From Heterodera schachtii (taxonomy: Eukaryota; Nematoda; Chromadorea; Rhabditida; Heteroderidae): 64,000 nucleotides of DNA. This document shows positions 1 through 11,659 of the stretch, piece after piece. The stretch covers positions 3,218,595 to 3,282,594 of the forward strand of contig SIJG01000004.1 of NCBI GenBank assembly GCA_023374025.1, given 5' to 3'. The notes under the pieces are model-generated. The model saw only the letters and a program-made list of their open reading frames with translations. It did not search any database and was not told the DNA's origin. The position numbers and the translations under genes were made by a program. The number at the start of each line of letters is the position of its first letter. The stretch's first letter is position 1.

Positions 1-199
1 ATGGCGGTTGTTGACTCGAAATCGGTGAAAATCAATTTTTGAAAATTTTTTTGCAGATGTTCGAATTCGGGTTCGGGATTCGAAATAGCATGATTCTGAG
101 TTCAGATTCGTGATCAGCGACCCCGAAAATCTATAAAAATTGGTTTTAAAAATTTATATTAAAAAAAAAAATTTATGGGGCGTAAACTGCACAAGTACC
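1..199. mobile_element. right part of a GGTA...TACC foldback element
   Basis: The arm motif (AACTTTTGTTCGAATTCGGG type, then GTGATCAGCGACCCCGAAAA) is followed by TTTATGGGGCGTAAACTG and AGTACC, which matches the right end of the element at 13664-13828. The left end lies outside the window. No coding capacity is visible. Confidence 0.6.
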
Positions 200-306
200 C
201 CAATTTTTTAAAGAAAAAATAGGTCCGGCGGCGCTGATAGGCGCCGTTATTGTTTCAAACGAAAATATTACTCTTAATTGATTTTGTTGGCATTTATTGG
301 CGAAAA

Positions 307-1538
307 ATGAACCGACGGTAAGGATTTTTTTGGTAATTACAAAATTTTCATTTACCCAATTTTTTCTTGTTTTAGTTGGATTTGTAGCGATGTTTGGCTG
401 AACATTCTGCCCTTCTTTGACTATGCCCAACTCGGCCTCACAATGGCACTGCTTTCTTATCGTTACGATGTTTTGGTGGACAAACATTTTGATGGCACAA
501 CGGAATTTACAATTTTGAGACAAATCATCATTTGCAAGGACAAAGCATCAAACCCGAAACTGTCTGTTCTGATCGATGGCACATTTGTGGAATTTCCGTT
601 GCCGGACCGTCCGTTGCCCAACAAAATCCGCTTTAATGACATTCGGATTGAGTAATTAAAACATTTTTGGGTATTACTTTAGATGGTACCCCCCCCCCCT
701 TTTTGGAAAAAAATATTTTTTGTTTTCAAAAATCATGAAAACATATTTCCAAGGGTTTTCTGGGTCGCCGATCACGAACACGGCATCCATTTTGGCCAAT
801 TCCGAACCCCGGACCCGAATTCGAACAAAAGTTAGAAAAAAAATTTTTGAATTTCCAATTTTTGATCTATAAACGACTTAAATGAACTGTTATTGCAAAA
901 TGATAATTTTTAGCACATTTAAGTATATTTAAACCGATTTTGAACCAAAAATAGGGAATCCAAAAATTTGGATTTTCGAACTTTTGTTCGAATTCGGGTC
1001 CGGGGTTCGGAAAACGTATTACCCATTTTTGTATATTAAAATATTTTTATGTGTTTGTTTCTTCAGCTACATTGACCATTCCGTCATCACATTTTTCCGT
1101 TCCAACCAGCATATTTGGGACAGAATTGGCACCAAATTGGATTTGTTTGTGCCTTCAGACAACCCAACTGATGTCCAGCCAATTTGGGATGTTTTTGTCC
1201 GTCAAATTTGGCCCGCTTTTGCGACAAACATTCGCTATTTGGGCTTTCCCAATGCCAAACATTTGAACGCTTTGCTTCGTCTCACATCGCCAACAATTCT
1301 CACCGATCTCAATCGTCTGAATTCAATCCTTTCTGGTAGTCTGTGCCCCGCCGGTACAATTGGTGATGCTTTTGATCAGCCAAATACAATAATTTCTGCC
1401 GGCCAAGCATTGGCCAAATGGTTACACGTGCCGAGAAAAGATGGTCTTCAGAAGTGGTTGACTTGCTACGAATTAATGGCATCCACAAATGTTGAATGGG
1501 TCGACAATTTCAAGCAGGTCGTCGTCACATTTCCATAA
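307..1538 (+). pseudogene. F-box-like family member, exons 1-3 only
   Basis: Exon 1 307-317 (ATGAACCGACG, then GTAAGG), exon 2 376-651 and exon 3 1067-1517 join in frame. Exon 2 gives the F-box-like start (WICSDVWLNILPFFD) and MALLSYRYDVLVDKHFDG. Exon 3 starts YIDHSVITFF and carries QPIWDVFVRQIWP, SPTILTDLN and GQALAKWLH. Exons 4 and 5 are absent downstream. Read-through of exon 3 stops at 1538, giving about 252 aa ending VVVTFP. Intron 2 is enlarged by an inserted element (670-1023). The locus is a close copy of 12614-14249, so it is probably a truncated duplicate. A shortened protein cannot be excluded. Confidence 0.7.
670..1023. mobile_element. GGTATTAC...GTATTACC foldback element in intron 2
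   Basis: Ends read GGTATTAC and GTATTACC. It is flanked by the 8-bp duplication CATTTTTG (662-669 and 1024-1031). The inner arms carry GATCACGAA, GACCCGAATTCGAACAAAAGTT and its inverse. Removing it restores the usual intron-2 sequence of the family (CATTTTTGTATATTAAAA). Confidence 0.8.
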
Positions 1539-1569
1539 TTATTTTTTTTGGTTTTAAAATTGTATTTTG

Positions 1570-2195
1570 CGTACTTATACAGTTTGACCCACATAAAATT
1601 TTTTTGTTTATTGATAAAAACATGTTTCCAGGGCGTTTCGGGGCCGCTGATCATGAATTTGAACTGTATTTGACGAATTTCCGAACCCTAACCCGAAACT
1701 AGAACATTTAGTTGAACCTGAGAAATTTTGTTAAATTTTATTTGTTTTTTTTTGAGTATGTGTTGTATTATATGGCATCAATATGCTTGGTCCGAGTCAA
1801 TATAATATGAGAAACACATCGGAGAATCATGGAGCATGCATTTTGGCACATTAACCGATTTTTGAAAAAAAATTTTAATGTTAGAATTTCGGGTTAGGGG
1901 TTCGGAAATTCGCCAAATAGAGTCTAAAAATTCATGATCAGCAGCCCCGAAAATCCCTGAAAAACACATTTTTATCATTAAAAACAAAAAAAAATTATGT
2001 GGGTCAAACTGGGCGCTATGTAAATTCGACACTGAGTATTTTCGACACTAAGTAATTTCGACACTACATTTTCGACAGGAGAATTTTCGACATTGAACTA
2101 TTTCAAAAACTTTCACTGTTTTCCTGCATTTTCGACACTGGACCATTTCGACATCGATTAAATTCGACACTATTGAGAATTTTTTAAAATTAATG
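1570..2195. mobile_element. foldback element remnant fused to a TTCGACACT word array
   Basis: From 1570 CGTACTTATACAGTTTGACCCACATAAA matches the left end of the element at 13664, at the same intron-3 position in the sister gene. An inverse TTATGTGGGTCAAACTG lies at about 1995-2011. The right tip is replaced by an array of TTCGACACTNA words (about 2024-2175), resembling one arm of the word-array elements described in the findings. No opposite arm was found. Confidence 0.55.
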
Positions 2196-2306
2196 TCAAA
2201 ATTGGATAGTGTTAGTATTTAGGTATGATAAATTTTCCTTTTTCATTCTAAAAGGTTGAACTAAAGCCATCGGATTTACACTAAAGAATATTCTAAACAT
2301 CCGTCG

Positions 2307-2416
2307 TAGGGTTGGGCTCCCGAATCCCGCCCGAACGATTTAATCGAACCCCGATCCCGAACTTGCTGACACCGATAACCCCAAATTCCAATCCCGATGG
2401 TCGGGGGCCCAACCTA
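2307..2416. mobile_element. hAT-like MITE, 110 bp
   Basis: Ends TAGGGTTGGGC and GCCCAACCTA are inverted. The flanks are a perfect 8-bp duplication ATCCGTCG (2299-2306 and 2417-2424). The TAGGG tip and 8-bp duplication fit the hAT superfamily. Non-coding. Confidence 0.8.
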
Positions 2417-2533
2417 ATCCGTCGTATTGCCAGGAAGATTTGGTTTTGATATAGTTCAGTATGCAATCAAAAAGGTTTAGACCGACCATTTCTCAAATAC
2501 AATTAATTAGGTAATTCATTTCCGTACACTTAA

Positions 2534-3830
2534 TCAGACGATATTTTTGTTGCTTTTATCCGCTTCATCTTCTTTTTCTTCCTCTTCCGCTGGTGGCGAC
2601 AATGGCCTGAAATTAATTAATTGTTTTTCAACAAAATCAAATGCTTTGCTGCTGCTCACCCAATGAATTTATTGAAACTCCATAGATCAAATCTGATACT
2701 GTTCAAATTCACATTGGCACCCGAATTTTCGTGGTCTTCCCATTTAACTGGCGCCGTCGCCCCAATTGGGCACCGTTTCAACATCCAATTATACACATTT
2801 GTGTCGAATTCATCGATGTTCAGTTTCAGTATCAGCTTTTCTTTCGTCCTTCGTTCACCAATTCAAATTGTTCAATTGATATTTTGTCCACTAGAAAACA
2901 AAGTTGAATTGTGTAACTGACAGAAGTGGTGGCACGGCGAAATGTCTAAACAAAATTTGGTAAAACAAAAACAATTTATAGAAAATATGGCGAGACACCT
3001 CTTTGAAGTCGTTGACCCATTCGAGATTCAATGGACCCAAATAACCATTGCGATACAATCGCTTTGGTTGACCATCAGTTGTCGGAGTGTGCAGCCATTT
3101 GGCCAACGCTTGGCCAGCAGTTGCATTCGGTCCGTCATCATCCGCAATTCCATCGGGGAACAGATCACCAGAATCGATCGAAGTCAATTGATCAAGATCA
3201 GTGAGAAGTGTCAGTGAAATGCGACGACGCAAATTTTCCAAATGATTGGCATTGCAAAAACCCAAATGGCGAATGTTTGTCGCAAAAATGGGCCAAATTT
3301 CATGGGCAAAAAGTTCCCAAATCGGTCGGACACCCGAATGCACATTCAATTCCAATTTGGTGCCACTTCTGTCATAGAATTGCTTTTTGGAGCGGAGAAA
3401 TTTGATCACGGAGTGATCAATGTACCTAAAGAAATATTCAAATTGTTTTTAATATGCACAAAAGTTAAGACTGACAGAATCTGAAGGTTTTTAAAGCTGA
3501 TTTTGTTGGGCATCTGACGGTCCGACAACGGAAAATCCACAAAATTGTCATTGTCATCGATTCGTATAGACATTTTCGGTTTTGGTCCTTCGTCCTTTTC
3601 AATTCTGACCATTCTCCAAATTGTCAATTCGCTTTTTCCATCAAAATGTTTGTCCACCAAAACATCGAAACGGTCGGAAAGCAATGCCATTTTGAGTCCG
3701 AGTTGAAGATGGTCAAAAGATGGTAGAATGTCCATCCAAACATCGCTACAAATCCAACTGAAACATGGAAAAAAATTGCATGGGACAATGAAAAAATTTT
3801 TTTTTAAAAAAATCATTACCGTCGGTTCAT
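2534..3830 (-). pseudogene. F-box-like family member with a frameshift in exon 4
   Basis: Five exons: 3820-3830, 3476-3757, 2999-3425, 2660-2945 and 2534-2606, all with GT-AG borders. The product would start MNRRWICSDVWMDILPSFDH and end PLSPPAEEEEKEDEADKSNKNIV. Exons 1-3 sum to 720 nt and stay in frame. Exon 4 has lost one base near 2848-2853 (GAACGGACG reduced to GAAGGACG), giving an early stop. Apart from this the gene is complete, so the deletion could be recent or a sequencing error. About 1.5 kb around it (2480-4080) is duplicated at 8650-10083. Confidence 0.75.
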
Positions 3831-4785
3831 TTTTGTGGTTCAATTAGCACACTTTTCCAATTTTTTCAATTTTATTTGTGTGTCACTTAGGGCAAAAACT
3901 GTGTTAACTTAAAGCATAGACAATTAGGAAAAATATGAGAGAGCAAAAAGAACACAAAATTTAGATAGAGAAGGTACATTAAAACAGTAATTTGGCATTA
4001 AAAACTGTCAAATTACCGAAAAGGAGAAAAAATGGCAATTTTATACTAAAATATTAGCGTACATTTGAGTACCGCGATGGAATTGACCAATTACCGAAAC
4101 AGGGGCCAGGACGTTTTCGCGTGGCCAAAAATGTTCTAAAATAATGCAAAATGACATAAAAAAAGATTTTGATAAAATCATTGAATAATTTTTCAAGCAA
4201 AATATTCAAATAACCAAAAACATTTTTGAAGCACCTTTACTTGGTAATAATTAAAAAATTTAGCCTATTAATTAGCACAATTTGGACGGTTTTCCAATTA
4301 ATTTGTGTGTCACAAAGGGCAAATAAAACTGTTAACTTAAAACATAGACAATTAGGAAAAATGAGAGAGTAAAAAGAATAGAAAAACATAATATAACAAG
4401 GAGAAGGATGGAATTCGTACGGGGGTGGAGGCTTTATTTGAGGGGGGGGGGCTCTAATTCAGGGGGCGGGCTATATTATAGGAAATACGGTAATTTAATG
4501 AAAAAACGGAATTTTTAATTTGGAAAAAGGGCAGTTTTATCTTTTATATTAAAACATTAGCGTATGTTTGAGTACCAGTGCTGAAAATTAAAATGAAAGT
4601 GCCAATGATTTGACGAGATTTTAAGATTTAAGTTCCAATAAAAAAAACCGCACTATGGGTCAAGCCCAGTGTTAGAGTTAGACAAAATTGCTCAAAACGC
4701 CAAAAAAGAGTAATTGGCGTATTTTTTGCGCGCTAATTCAAAAATCACACTGATAAGCCATATCTCGCTTTATTTCTAACTAAAC
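3831..4785. other. intergenic, no gene seen
   Basis: AT-rich sequence upstream of the minus-strand gene. It contains two copies of the TATA-type promoter motif (4040-4073 and 4542-4576) and a G-run stretch (4440-4490, CTCTAATTCAGGGGG) whose relative recurs inverted near 60470-60545. I see no conserved coding sequence. Confidence 0.5.
4040..4073 (-). promoter_or_regulatory. conserved TATA-type promoter motif
   Basis: On the minus strand GGTACTCAAATGTACGC is followed by TAATATTTTAGTATAAA. The same arrangement is found at 10042-10076, 4542-4576 and 61204-61275, always on the minus strand; three of the four sites lie upstream of a minus-strand F-box-like gene. It is about 210 bp upstream of the ATG at 3830. 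Confidence 0.5.
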
Positions 4786-5447
4786 CAGGGCTCCCAAGTG
4801 TCCTTATTTCTAAGATTTGTCCTTATTTGGAGGTGCCAGATCTTAGAAATTAAAAATGTCCTTATTTCTAAGATTTGTCTTATTTTTAGGCTTTCCCAAA
4901 CTTTTTAAATTTTTATGCTTAAATGATTTATTTCGCTGATATAAATGCTACCAAAACTCCCAATTTTCAAAATTTTTTTTCCCGGCGGCGCCTATCGGCA
5001 CCGCCTTCAACTAAAAACTTTTTGTTTCCTTAAAAAATTGGCTCAAAATCGTAAAAATTGGTATTTTTGGTGAAAATCTGTTAACAAATAATGTAATTGC
5101 CCAAAAATGCCTTAAAGAACAGTCACAATTTTACAATTTCTGAATTTTTTTGCTAAAAAATCACAAAATTTGGATAATTTTTGGGAAAAATCTGTTAACA
5201 AATTGCTTCAAATTTTCAAAAAAAAATTCCCCGGCGGCGCCTATCGGCACCGCCCGCCGGATCCCCCCCCCCCCACTTTCTCTGTTTTTTCACGCTAATA
5301 AAATATTGTTTTAAGTCGATTTCTCATGTTTTTATTGCGTTTCCTTCACCCTACTATCAGTTTTAGAAAAAATCTTATTTTTGGGGTCCGAATCTTAGTT
5401 TTTGAGTCATTTTGTCTTATTTTGAAAAAAAAAACTTGGGAGCCCTG
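4786..5447. mobile_element. hAT-like non-autonomous element, 662 bp
   Basis: Perfect inverted ends CAGGGCTCCCAAGT and ACTTGGGAGCCCTG, with an exact 8-bp target duplication AACTAAAC (4778-4785 and 5448-5455). The inside is AT-rich with TGTCCTTATTT repeats and two copies of a GC hairpin word (about 4983 and 5231). No transposase. Confidence 0.88.
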
Positions 5448-5612
5448 AACTAAACCAAACAAATTTAGTATCTAAAAAAAGTTCTTGAAAAGGAGAATTT
5501 TTTTCTAAGCGAATGCTAAGCAATTTGACATCTCAGAAAAAAGTTATGAGTTTCAAATTTTTATCTGGTTATAACAGAGAAAATTGACATAAAATGTCAT
5601 TTTTTTGCAATC

Positions 5613-5645
5613 ATAATTACGACTAATTAATTATAAGGGTGTGCT
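5613..5645 (+). promoter_or_regulatory. family-wide 5' element (TTACGAC + GTGTGCT)
   Basis: ATAATTACGACTAATTA followed by GGGTGTGCTTAGCAA lies directly before the ATG at 5652. Related sequence lies just upstream of most family loci (see findings), so it is probably a core promoter or 5'-leader element. Confidence 0.45.
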
Positions 5646-5651
5646 TAGCAA

Positions 5652-6852
5652 ATGAAGCGAAGTGGAAAGAAAATGTAAGGAATTTTAAACTTAAAATTTC
5701 CAAATTACCTAAGTTTTTTTACGAATTTCAGTTGGATTTGTGGCGACATTTGGATGGACATTCTCCCATCTTCATTGAAATGCCAAAACTTTTTGTCGAA
5801 GGCAAATTTGTGGAATTTCCGTTGCCGGACCGTCCGCTGCCTAACAAAATCCGCTTCAAGGAAATTTGGATTGAGTAATTTTAAACATTTTTGTATATTA
5901 AAACATTTTTTGTGTGTTTTCTTCAGCTACATTGACCATTCCTTGATCACATTTCTCCGTTCCAACCAGCAAATTTGGGACAGAAGTGGCACCAAATTGG
6001 ATTTGTCTATTGAAAATAATGCCCTGCCATTTTGGGTGGTTTTTGTTCGTAAAATTTGGCCCAGTTTTGTTTCAAACATTCGCCATTTACGATTTAACGG
6101 TGCCGTATATTTGGGCAATTTGCTGCGTCACACGTCGCCAACAATTCTCACCGATCTGATTCATCTGAATGCAATCAATTCTGGTAGTCTGTGTCCCGAT
6201 ACAATTGCTGCTTATGACGGACCGAATCCAATTTCTGCCGGCCAAGCATTGGCCAAATGGTTACACATGCCAAGAAAAGATGGCCAACCGAAGGAATTGC
6301 GTTGCCTAAATAGTTCAGAAAGAAACCCCGAATGGGTCAACAATTTCAAGGAGGTCGCGCCACACACACATTTTTATAAATTCTTTTGGTTTGACATTGT
6401 TTTGTGATTTTGGCATTTTAGGTTTTTGTCCGTGCCGGCACTTCTGTCAGTTACATCATTCACATACCTAATTATTTTTCTCGAGTCAACGCAAATTGTG
6501 CCATTTGAATTAGTGAATGAGCCGACCAAAGAAAAGATGACATTGAAGAAAATGTCACTTTATGTTTGTGAATGGCTGTTGAAACGGTGTCCAATAATTG
6601 GGGAGAAGAAAGATGAAAATTCGGATGCCAATTTGAACAGTGTCTTCTTTCATTTGTATGGCTTCCCAAATTGTATTGGGTAAGTGTAAGCATTGATGAG
6701 TCATCAATGGCATTTGCCATTGATAAATTCCAATTTTTTACCCAATTAAATTGCATTTAATTTTTAGGCCATTGTCTCCACCAGCAAGTAAAAGTGCCGA
6801 AAATGTGTGCTCGAGTGCCGCGGGGCCAAGCAGTGATCAGCGCAATGAATGA
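5652..6852 (+). pseudogene. F-box-like family member, deleted exon 2 and frameshifted exon 4
   Basis: Exons: 5652-5674 (MKRSGKK), 5732-5874, 5927-6353, 6422-6679 and 6768-6852. Exon 2 is 143 nt instead of the usual 276. It jumps from WMDILPS to the 3' part (KFVEFPLPDRPLPNKIRF) in a different frame. Exon 3 is open (YIDHSLITFLRSNQ through GQALAKWLHMPRKDGQPKE). Exon 4 starts VFVRAGTSVSYII but PFELVNE is in another frame. The tail is PLSPPASKSAENVCSSAAGPSSDQRNE. Two frame breaks make a pseudogene likely. Confidence 0.7.
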
Positions 6853-7236
6853 ATGGATTATTATTTGAGAAATGACTGATCGATCCTTTTTTGGATTTGC
6901 TAATTGAAATTGGAATTTATTTGTGTATTTATATTTGTGTGAAATTAAATATTTGAATTCTTTGCAAGTAACGTGCGAGAGAGCTCGGCTTTTTTAAAAT
7001 CCCGGAAAGGATAAATTTTGATTCTGGTTTGGTTTTTGGGATTAAACAAATCCCTTTTTTTCCAGCAGAACTTATCCGGCCTAAAAATTTTGATTTGCAT
7101 TGTTTCCCACCCAGCAGCGATATTTTTAGTCACAAATTAACAAAATGGCATTTTATGTGCTGATCAGTGATCATTTATCAATAAATCAATAACTGTAGAA
7201 ATTGATCACCAAAATTGTAACAACAATAACAAAAAG
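6853..7236 (+). repeat. conserved 3' flank shared by three family loci
   Basis: The region after the stop (GATCGATCCTTTTTTGGAT, a GAGAGAGCTCG tract, CTTATCCGGCCTAAAAATTTTGA, then CAGCAGCGATATTTTTAGTCAC) recurs at 11951-12340 and 14250-14690. This shows that the three plus-strand loci were duplicated together with about 400 bp of downstream DNA. Confidence 0.65.
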
Positions 7237-7592
7237 TCAAAATTGATCAGACAAACATTCCCAACATTGTTTCATTGGTTGTGCCAACTCGGGGCCGAAA
7301 TGGCGTTGTCGCTGCAGTCGCTGTCCGCCACAATCGCCGCCAGTCGCGACGGCTTCTGTCGCCGATGTGCCATTGTCGCCGCCGACGCTGTGCGACGACA
7401 GACGAATCGCCGATGCCGCTGAGCAGTCAAACAGAAGCGATCGGCGAGCGGTCGCCGATGGCTGCTGCTGTTGCCGCTGTTGTGGAGATCCGTCGATCAG
7501 TGCCGGGAAAGCGGTGCGCGGGGAGTCCAACGGCACAGCCGTGCCGACGTACGCCTCGTACATGGACACACCGGCGCTGCTGGGGACGTTTG
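7237..7592 (-). CDS. candidate terminal exon of an unrecognised GC-rich gene
   Basis: A GC-rich block in AT-rich surroundings. On the minus strand TTGCTATTGCAG is a good acceptor at 7593-7595, followed by an open frame through VSMYEAYVGTAVPLDSPRTA and ending WECLSDQF-stop at 7237. It includes a Gln run and Ser/Ala-rich sequence. A diverged copy at 12331-12535 keeps ASAIRLSSHS and GGDNG, and its length differences that I could compare are 3 and 6 nt, as expected for coding DNA. Upstream exons were not found. The plus strand is also open, so strand choice is uncertain. Confidence 0.35.
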
Positions 7593-8175
7593 CTGCAATA
7601 GCAGGAAAATGGGTGCCGGCAACACGGAGGGGTAATTCGAGAAAATGTATGGTATGTACTGTTTCTCATTAAAAAAGTGCGATACCGTATTCTGCCGTGT
7701 TTTCCTAACCATTACTTATTCTGTGATAGGGAAAAAGTGTTACAGATGGTAAAGTATCTCTTTAATAGTTAGGTATACCATATGCCAATATTCTGTAGTA
7801 GGGAAAAAGGTTACCGTAGCGCCAATTTATACCGTAACTATCACGTTGTAAGCGAGAAATTGCAAAAATATTACCAAATGAGCACCGTATTTGTTAATAT
7901 CAACTCGCAAAGCTTTAACGCAACCAATGAGGTTGTTCAATTCGTTACCGTACCACCATTACCACCCACAGTTTCGGTCCCAAATTGCTACCGTACTGCT
8001 CTATCGTAACCATCTCAACTTACCGTTCGTGTTGTTTGGCATTGTTCTACCATTTTCATGACCATCAATACAATTATTATTGTTGTTTTAGTTGTTGTTA
8101 TTATTGGGTCCGATTTGCCCATTTCCACCGTAACTGTTGCTGCTGTTGTCCAAAGCACCGTAATCGTAATAATTT
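7593..8175. other. intergenic, no gene seen
   Basis: About 580 bp with many scattered TACCGT/ACCGTA words and short weak frames. I see nothing conserved. Confidence 0.4.
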
Positions 8176-8484
8176 CGGGGTCGCTGATCACGAATCCGGC
8201 ATCTGTTCCGACCAATTTCGAACCCCCGACCTGAATTCGAACAAAAGTTCGAAAACTCAAATTTTTTGAAATTTGTATTTTCCTTAAAAACCGGCTAAAC
8301 ACGCGAAATCAATCAGGAACTCATTAATATTTCAATAAAAAATTATTTATACCATTTAAGATAAAAAATATGAAATTCGCAAAAAATTGAATTTTCGAAC
8401 TTTTGTTCGAATTCAGGTCGGGGGTTCGAAATTGGTCAAAATATATGTAACAGACTCGTGATCAGCGACCACGAAAACCCTAGG
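8176..8484. mobile_element. foldback element (AACTTTTGTTCGAATTCAGG arms)
   Basis: The left arm (GGTCGCTGATCACGAATCC...CCGACCTGAATTCGAACAAAAGTTCGAAAA) is the inverse of the right arm (TTTTCGAACTTTTGTTCGAATTCAGGTCGG...CTCGTGATCAGCGACCACGAAAA), separated by about 110 bp. It is the same family as 670-1023 and 62978-63404. The outer tips are not clear here. Confidence 0.7.
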
Positions 8485-8708
8485 AAACGTGCTTTCATGT
8501 CTTTTGTAAATAAAAATAATTTTTTTTTCCTACCATTTAGAGCATGGAGAAACCAGGAAAAAAAACATGTATTAACATAAAATTGGCATCCCTAATTTTA
8601 GAACGAAAGAATTAACAAAAGCATTTCTGAGAGGAAATAAGCACAACAAATTGAGACCGACCATTTCTCAAATACAATTAATTAGGTAATTCATTTCCGT
8701 ACACTTAA

Positions 8709-9840
8709 TCAGACGATATTTTTGTTGCTTTTATCCGCTTCATCTTCTTTTTCTTCCTTTTCTTCCGCTGGTGGCGACAATGGCCTGAAATTAATTAATT
8801 GTTTTTATTTTTTGACAAAATCAAAGTTTTGCCGCTCACCCAATGGATTTATTGAAACTCCACAGATCAAAACTGATATGGTTCAAATTGGCATCCAAAT
8901 TTTGGCGCTTTTTCCACTTAACTGGCGCCGTCGCCGTCTCCCCAATTGGGCACCGTTGCAAAAACCAATTATACATGCAAATATACATTAATTCTTTGCT
9001 CAGTTTCAGTGTCAGCTTCTCATTGGTCCGTTCATTCACCAATTCAAATTGTTCATTGGCATTGTTTCCACATGAAAATAAAGTTGAATTGTGTAATTGA
9101 CAGAAGTGGTGGCACGGAGAAATGTCTAAAGAAAATTTGTAAAACAAAAACAAATTGACGAGAAGAAAAATGGCGAGACACCTCTTTGAAGTTGTCGACC
9201 CATTCGAGATTCAATGGATCCAAATAACCATTGCGATAGAATCGCTTCGGCTGTCCATTAGTTGTCGGAGTGTGCAGCCATTTGGTCAACGCCTGGCCAG
9301 CAGTTGCATTTGGCCCATCAAAATCAAAATTAGCAATTCCATCGGGGAATAGAGCACCGGAATCGATCGAAGTCAATTGATCAAGATCAGTGAGAAATGT
9401 TGGCGATGTGCGACGACGCAAATTATCCAAAACATCGGCATTGTGAAAGCGCAAATGGTGAAGGTTCTTAAAGCAAATTTTGTTGGGCAGTTGACGGTCC
9501 GACAACGGAAAATCCACAAAATTGCCACCAATTGATACAGCCGGAAAATACACAAAATTGCTATTGTCACTGATTAGCATAGACATTTTCTGTGTTGGTC
9601 CTTCGTCCTTGTCAATTTTGATCATTCTCCAAATTGTCAATTCCGTTTTGCCATCAAAATGTTTGTCCACCAACGCATCAAAACGTGGCGAAAGCAATGC
9701 CATTTTGAGGCCGAGTTGGGCTGGTCAAATGATGGGAGAATGTCCATCCAAACGTCGCTACAAATCCAACTTAAACATGGACAAAATGGGTAAATGAAAA
9801 TTTGTAATTTTTTCAAGATATTTGCTGACCGTCGGTTCAT
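8709..9840 (-). pseudogene. F-box-like family member with fused exons 2-3 and frameshifts
   Basis: Exon 1 9830-9840, a fused exon 9182-9769, exon 4 8840-9125 and exon 5 8709-8784. Intron 2 and the first part of exon 3 are missing. Exon 2 sequence NKICFKNLH runs straight into HLRFHNADVLDNLRRR of exon 3 in one open frame. One base is lost in the F-box part (TTTGACCAGCCCAACTC) and one in exon 4 (near 9053, CCAATGAACAATTTG). The tail is PLSPPAEEKEEKEDEADKSNKNIV. It is the duplicate of 2534-3830; the frame breaks differ, so they arose independently. Confidence 0.72.
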
Positions 9841-10041
9841 TTTGTGGTTCAGTCAGCACAGGTCTCACCAATTTTTTCAATTTGATTTGTGTGTCAAAAA
9901 GGGCAGAAAATGTGTTAACTTAAAGCATAGACAATTATGGAAAATGAAAGAGCAAAAAGAACACAAAATTTAGAGAAGGAATACATGAAAACAGAATTTC
10001 GCATTAAAACTGAAATTACCGAAAAGCAGAAAAAATGGCAA

Positions 10042-10076
10042 TTTTATACTAAAATATTAGCGTACTTTTGAGTACC
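10042..10076 (-). promoter_or_regulatory. conserved TATA-type promoter motif
   Basis: Second copy of the GGTACTCAAA(N)GTACGC - TAATATTTTAGTATAAA arrangement, about 205 bp upstream of the ATG at 9840. Ten bases beyond it the duplicated block ends and joins the 3' end of another gene's exon 2. Confidence 0.5.
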
Positions 10077-10439
10077 GCGGTGGCGAAAAATCCGCTTTAA
10101 GGACCTTCGGATTGAGTAATGCTTTCATCCGTTTTCAAATCATTTTTTCCTCCTTTTCAGGTACATTGACTATTCCGTCATTGAATTTCTTCATGCCAAC
10201 AAGCATATTTGGGACAGAAGGTGTGGTCATGCAAAAAAGACGTCCCTTCGCTATGGGATATTTTTGTCCGTCAAATTTGGCCCGCTTTTGCGACAAACAT
10301 TCGCCATTTGCGATTTGCCGATGCCGAACATTTGGACAATTTGCGTCGCCACATTTCACCGACAATTCTCACCGATCTCAATCATCTGAAAATAATCGAT
10401 TCTGGTGCTCTATTCCCCGATGGAATTGCTGCTGATGAC

Positions 10440-11089
10440 TAGGGCTGTGACTTTTAGTGACCAAAAATCTCGAAATAGTTAACTAAAATAGTGAGCAAAA
10501 ATGCCAAAATAGTGACAAAATAGTGACAAAAAGTCCAAAATAGTGACGAATAGTGACATAATTTTTAGCCAAAATTCATAATTTTTAGCCAAAATTGAGC
10601 AAAAAATAATTTTTATTCACTAATTGCAGTTGCAAATGAGGTACATTTCCTTTCTTACATTTTTTTTAGCAAATATTGAAATTTTTAAACCAAAAATTTT
10701 GTCAAGAAAAAAAATTTGTGGGAAAAAATTTTTATGAAAATTTTTCCAATTCTTAGTGGTATTTTTTGAAAAAAATTTTTAGGTCGATTCTTAGGGGTGC
10801 TTTTTTGAAATTTTTTTGGTCGATTCTTAGGGGGTGTATTTTTTGGTTTTATTCCATTTTTGTTAAGGAATTTTGCCCAAAAATGTCAAAATAGTGAAAA
10901 AATAGTGACAAAACGCCAAAATAGTGATTTTTAACTATTTTAGTGACGAAGTCGCCAAAATAGTGATTTCTAGTGACCGATAATGACATCAGAATCGAAA
11001 ATTTTTAATGCGGAAATGCGTTTTTTGAGCTCCTTTCTTCAAATCAATTGAGCAAAAAAAATAGTTAAAACCTAAAAGTCACAGCCCTA
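10440..11089. mobile_element. hAT-like element, 650 bp, in exon 3
   Basis: Inverted ends TAGGGCTGTGACTTTTAG and CTAAAAGTCACAGCCCTA, with a perfect 8-bp duplication CTGATGAC (10432-10439 and 11090-11097). The inside is AT-rich with repeated AAAATAGTGAC words near both ends. No transposase frame. Confidence 0.92.
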
Positions 11090-11421
11090 CTGATGACGGA
11101 CCGAATCCAATTTCTGCCGGCCAAGCATTGGCCAAATGTACACATGCCGAGAAAAGATGGTCTTCAAAAGCAATTGTGTTGCTGTGAATTGAGGGCATCC
11201 GCAAACCCCGAATGGGTCAACAATTTCAAGGAGGTCACGCCACACATTTTCATAAATTTTGTTTTAAAATTGCATTTTGATTTTGTTTAGGTCTTTGTCC
11301 GTGCCCGCACTTCTGCTGTCAGTTACACCGTTTACTTCAGATCAAAGTCCATTGTGCCATTTGAATTGGTGAATGAGCGGACCAATGAAAGACTGACATT
11401 GAAGAAAGTGCCACTTATGAT

Positions 11422-11659
11422 GGTACTTGTCAATTATCTGTTGAGTGCAGATTTTCAACAAAAAAAAAAACCAATTTTTTTGAGAATAAAATTGTTTTAG
11501 GGTTGGGAAAACCGATTCGGACATCCATTTCAAACCCTGAATCCTCGATTCGAACAAAAAGTCAAAATTCATTTTTCAACAAAATTCACATTTTACACAC
11601 ATAATTTTCACTGTGATTTTTAGATTATTCAAATAAATAATGTTGCGAATTTAAGTACC
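11422..11659. mobile_element. GGTACTT...AAGTACC element, 238 bp, in exon 4
   Basis: Ends GGTACTTG and TAAGTACC. The duplication CTTATGAT / CTTATGTT (11414-11421, 11660-11667) has one mismatch. The inside contains part of the foldback arm (CCTCGATTCGAACAAAAAGTC). Confidence 0.65.

Noticed and set aside
984..1538. 184-aa plus-strand open frame
   Set aside because: Its first part is transposon arm and intron. Only 1067-1517 is exon 3 of the family.
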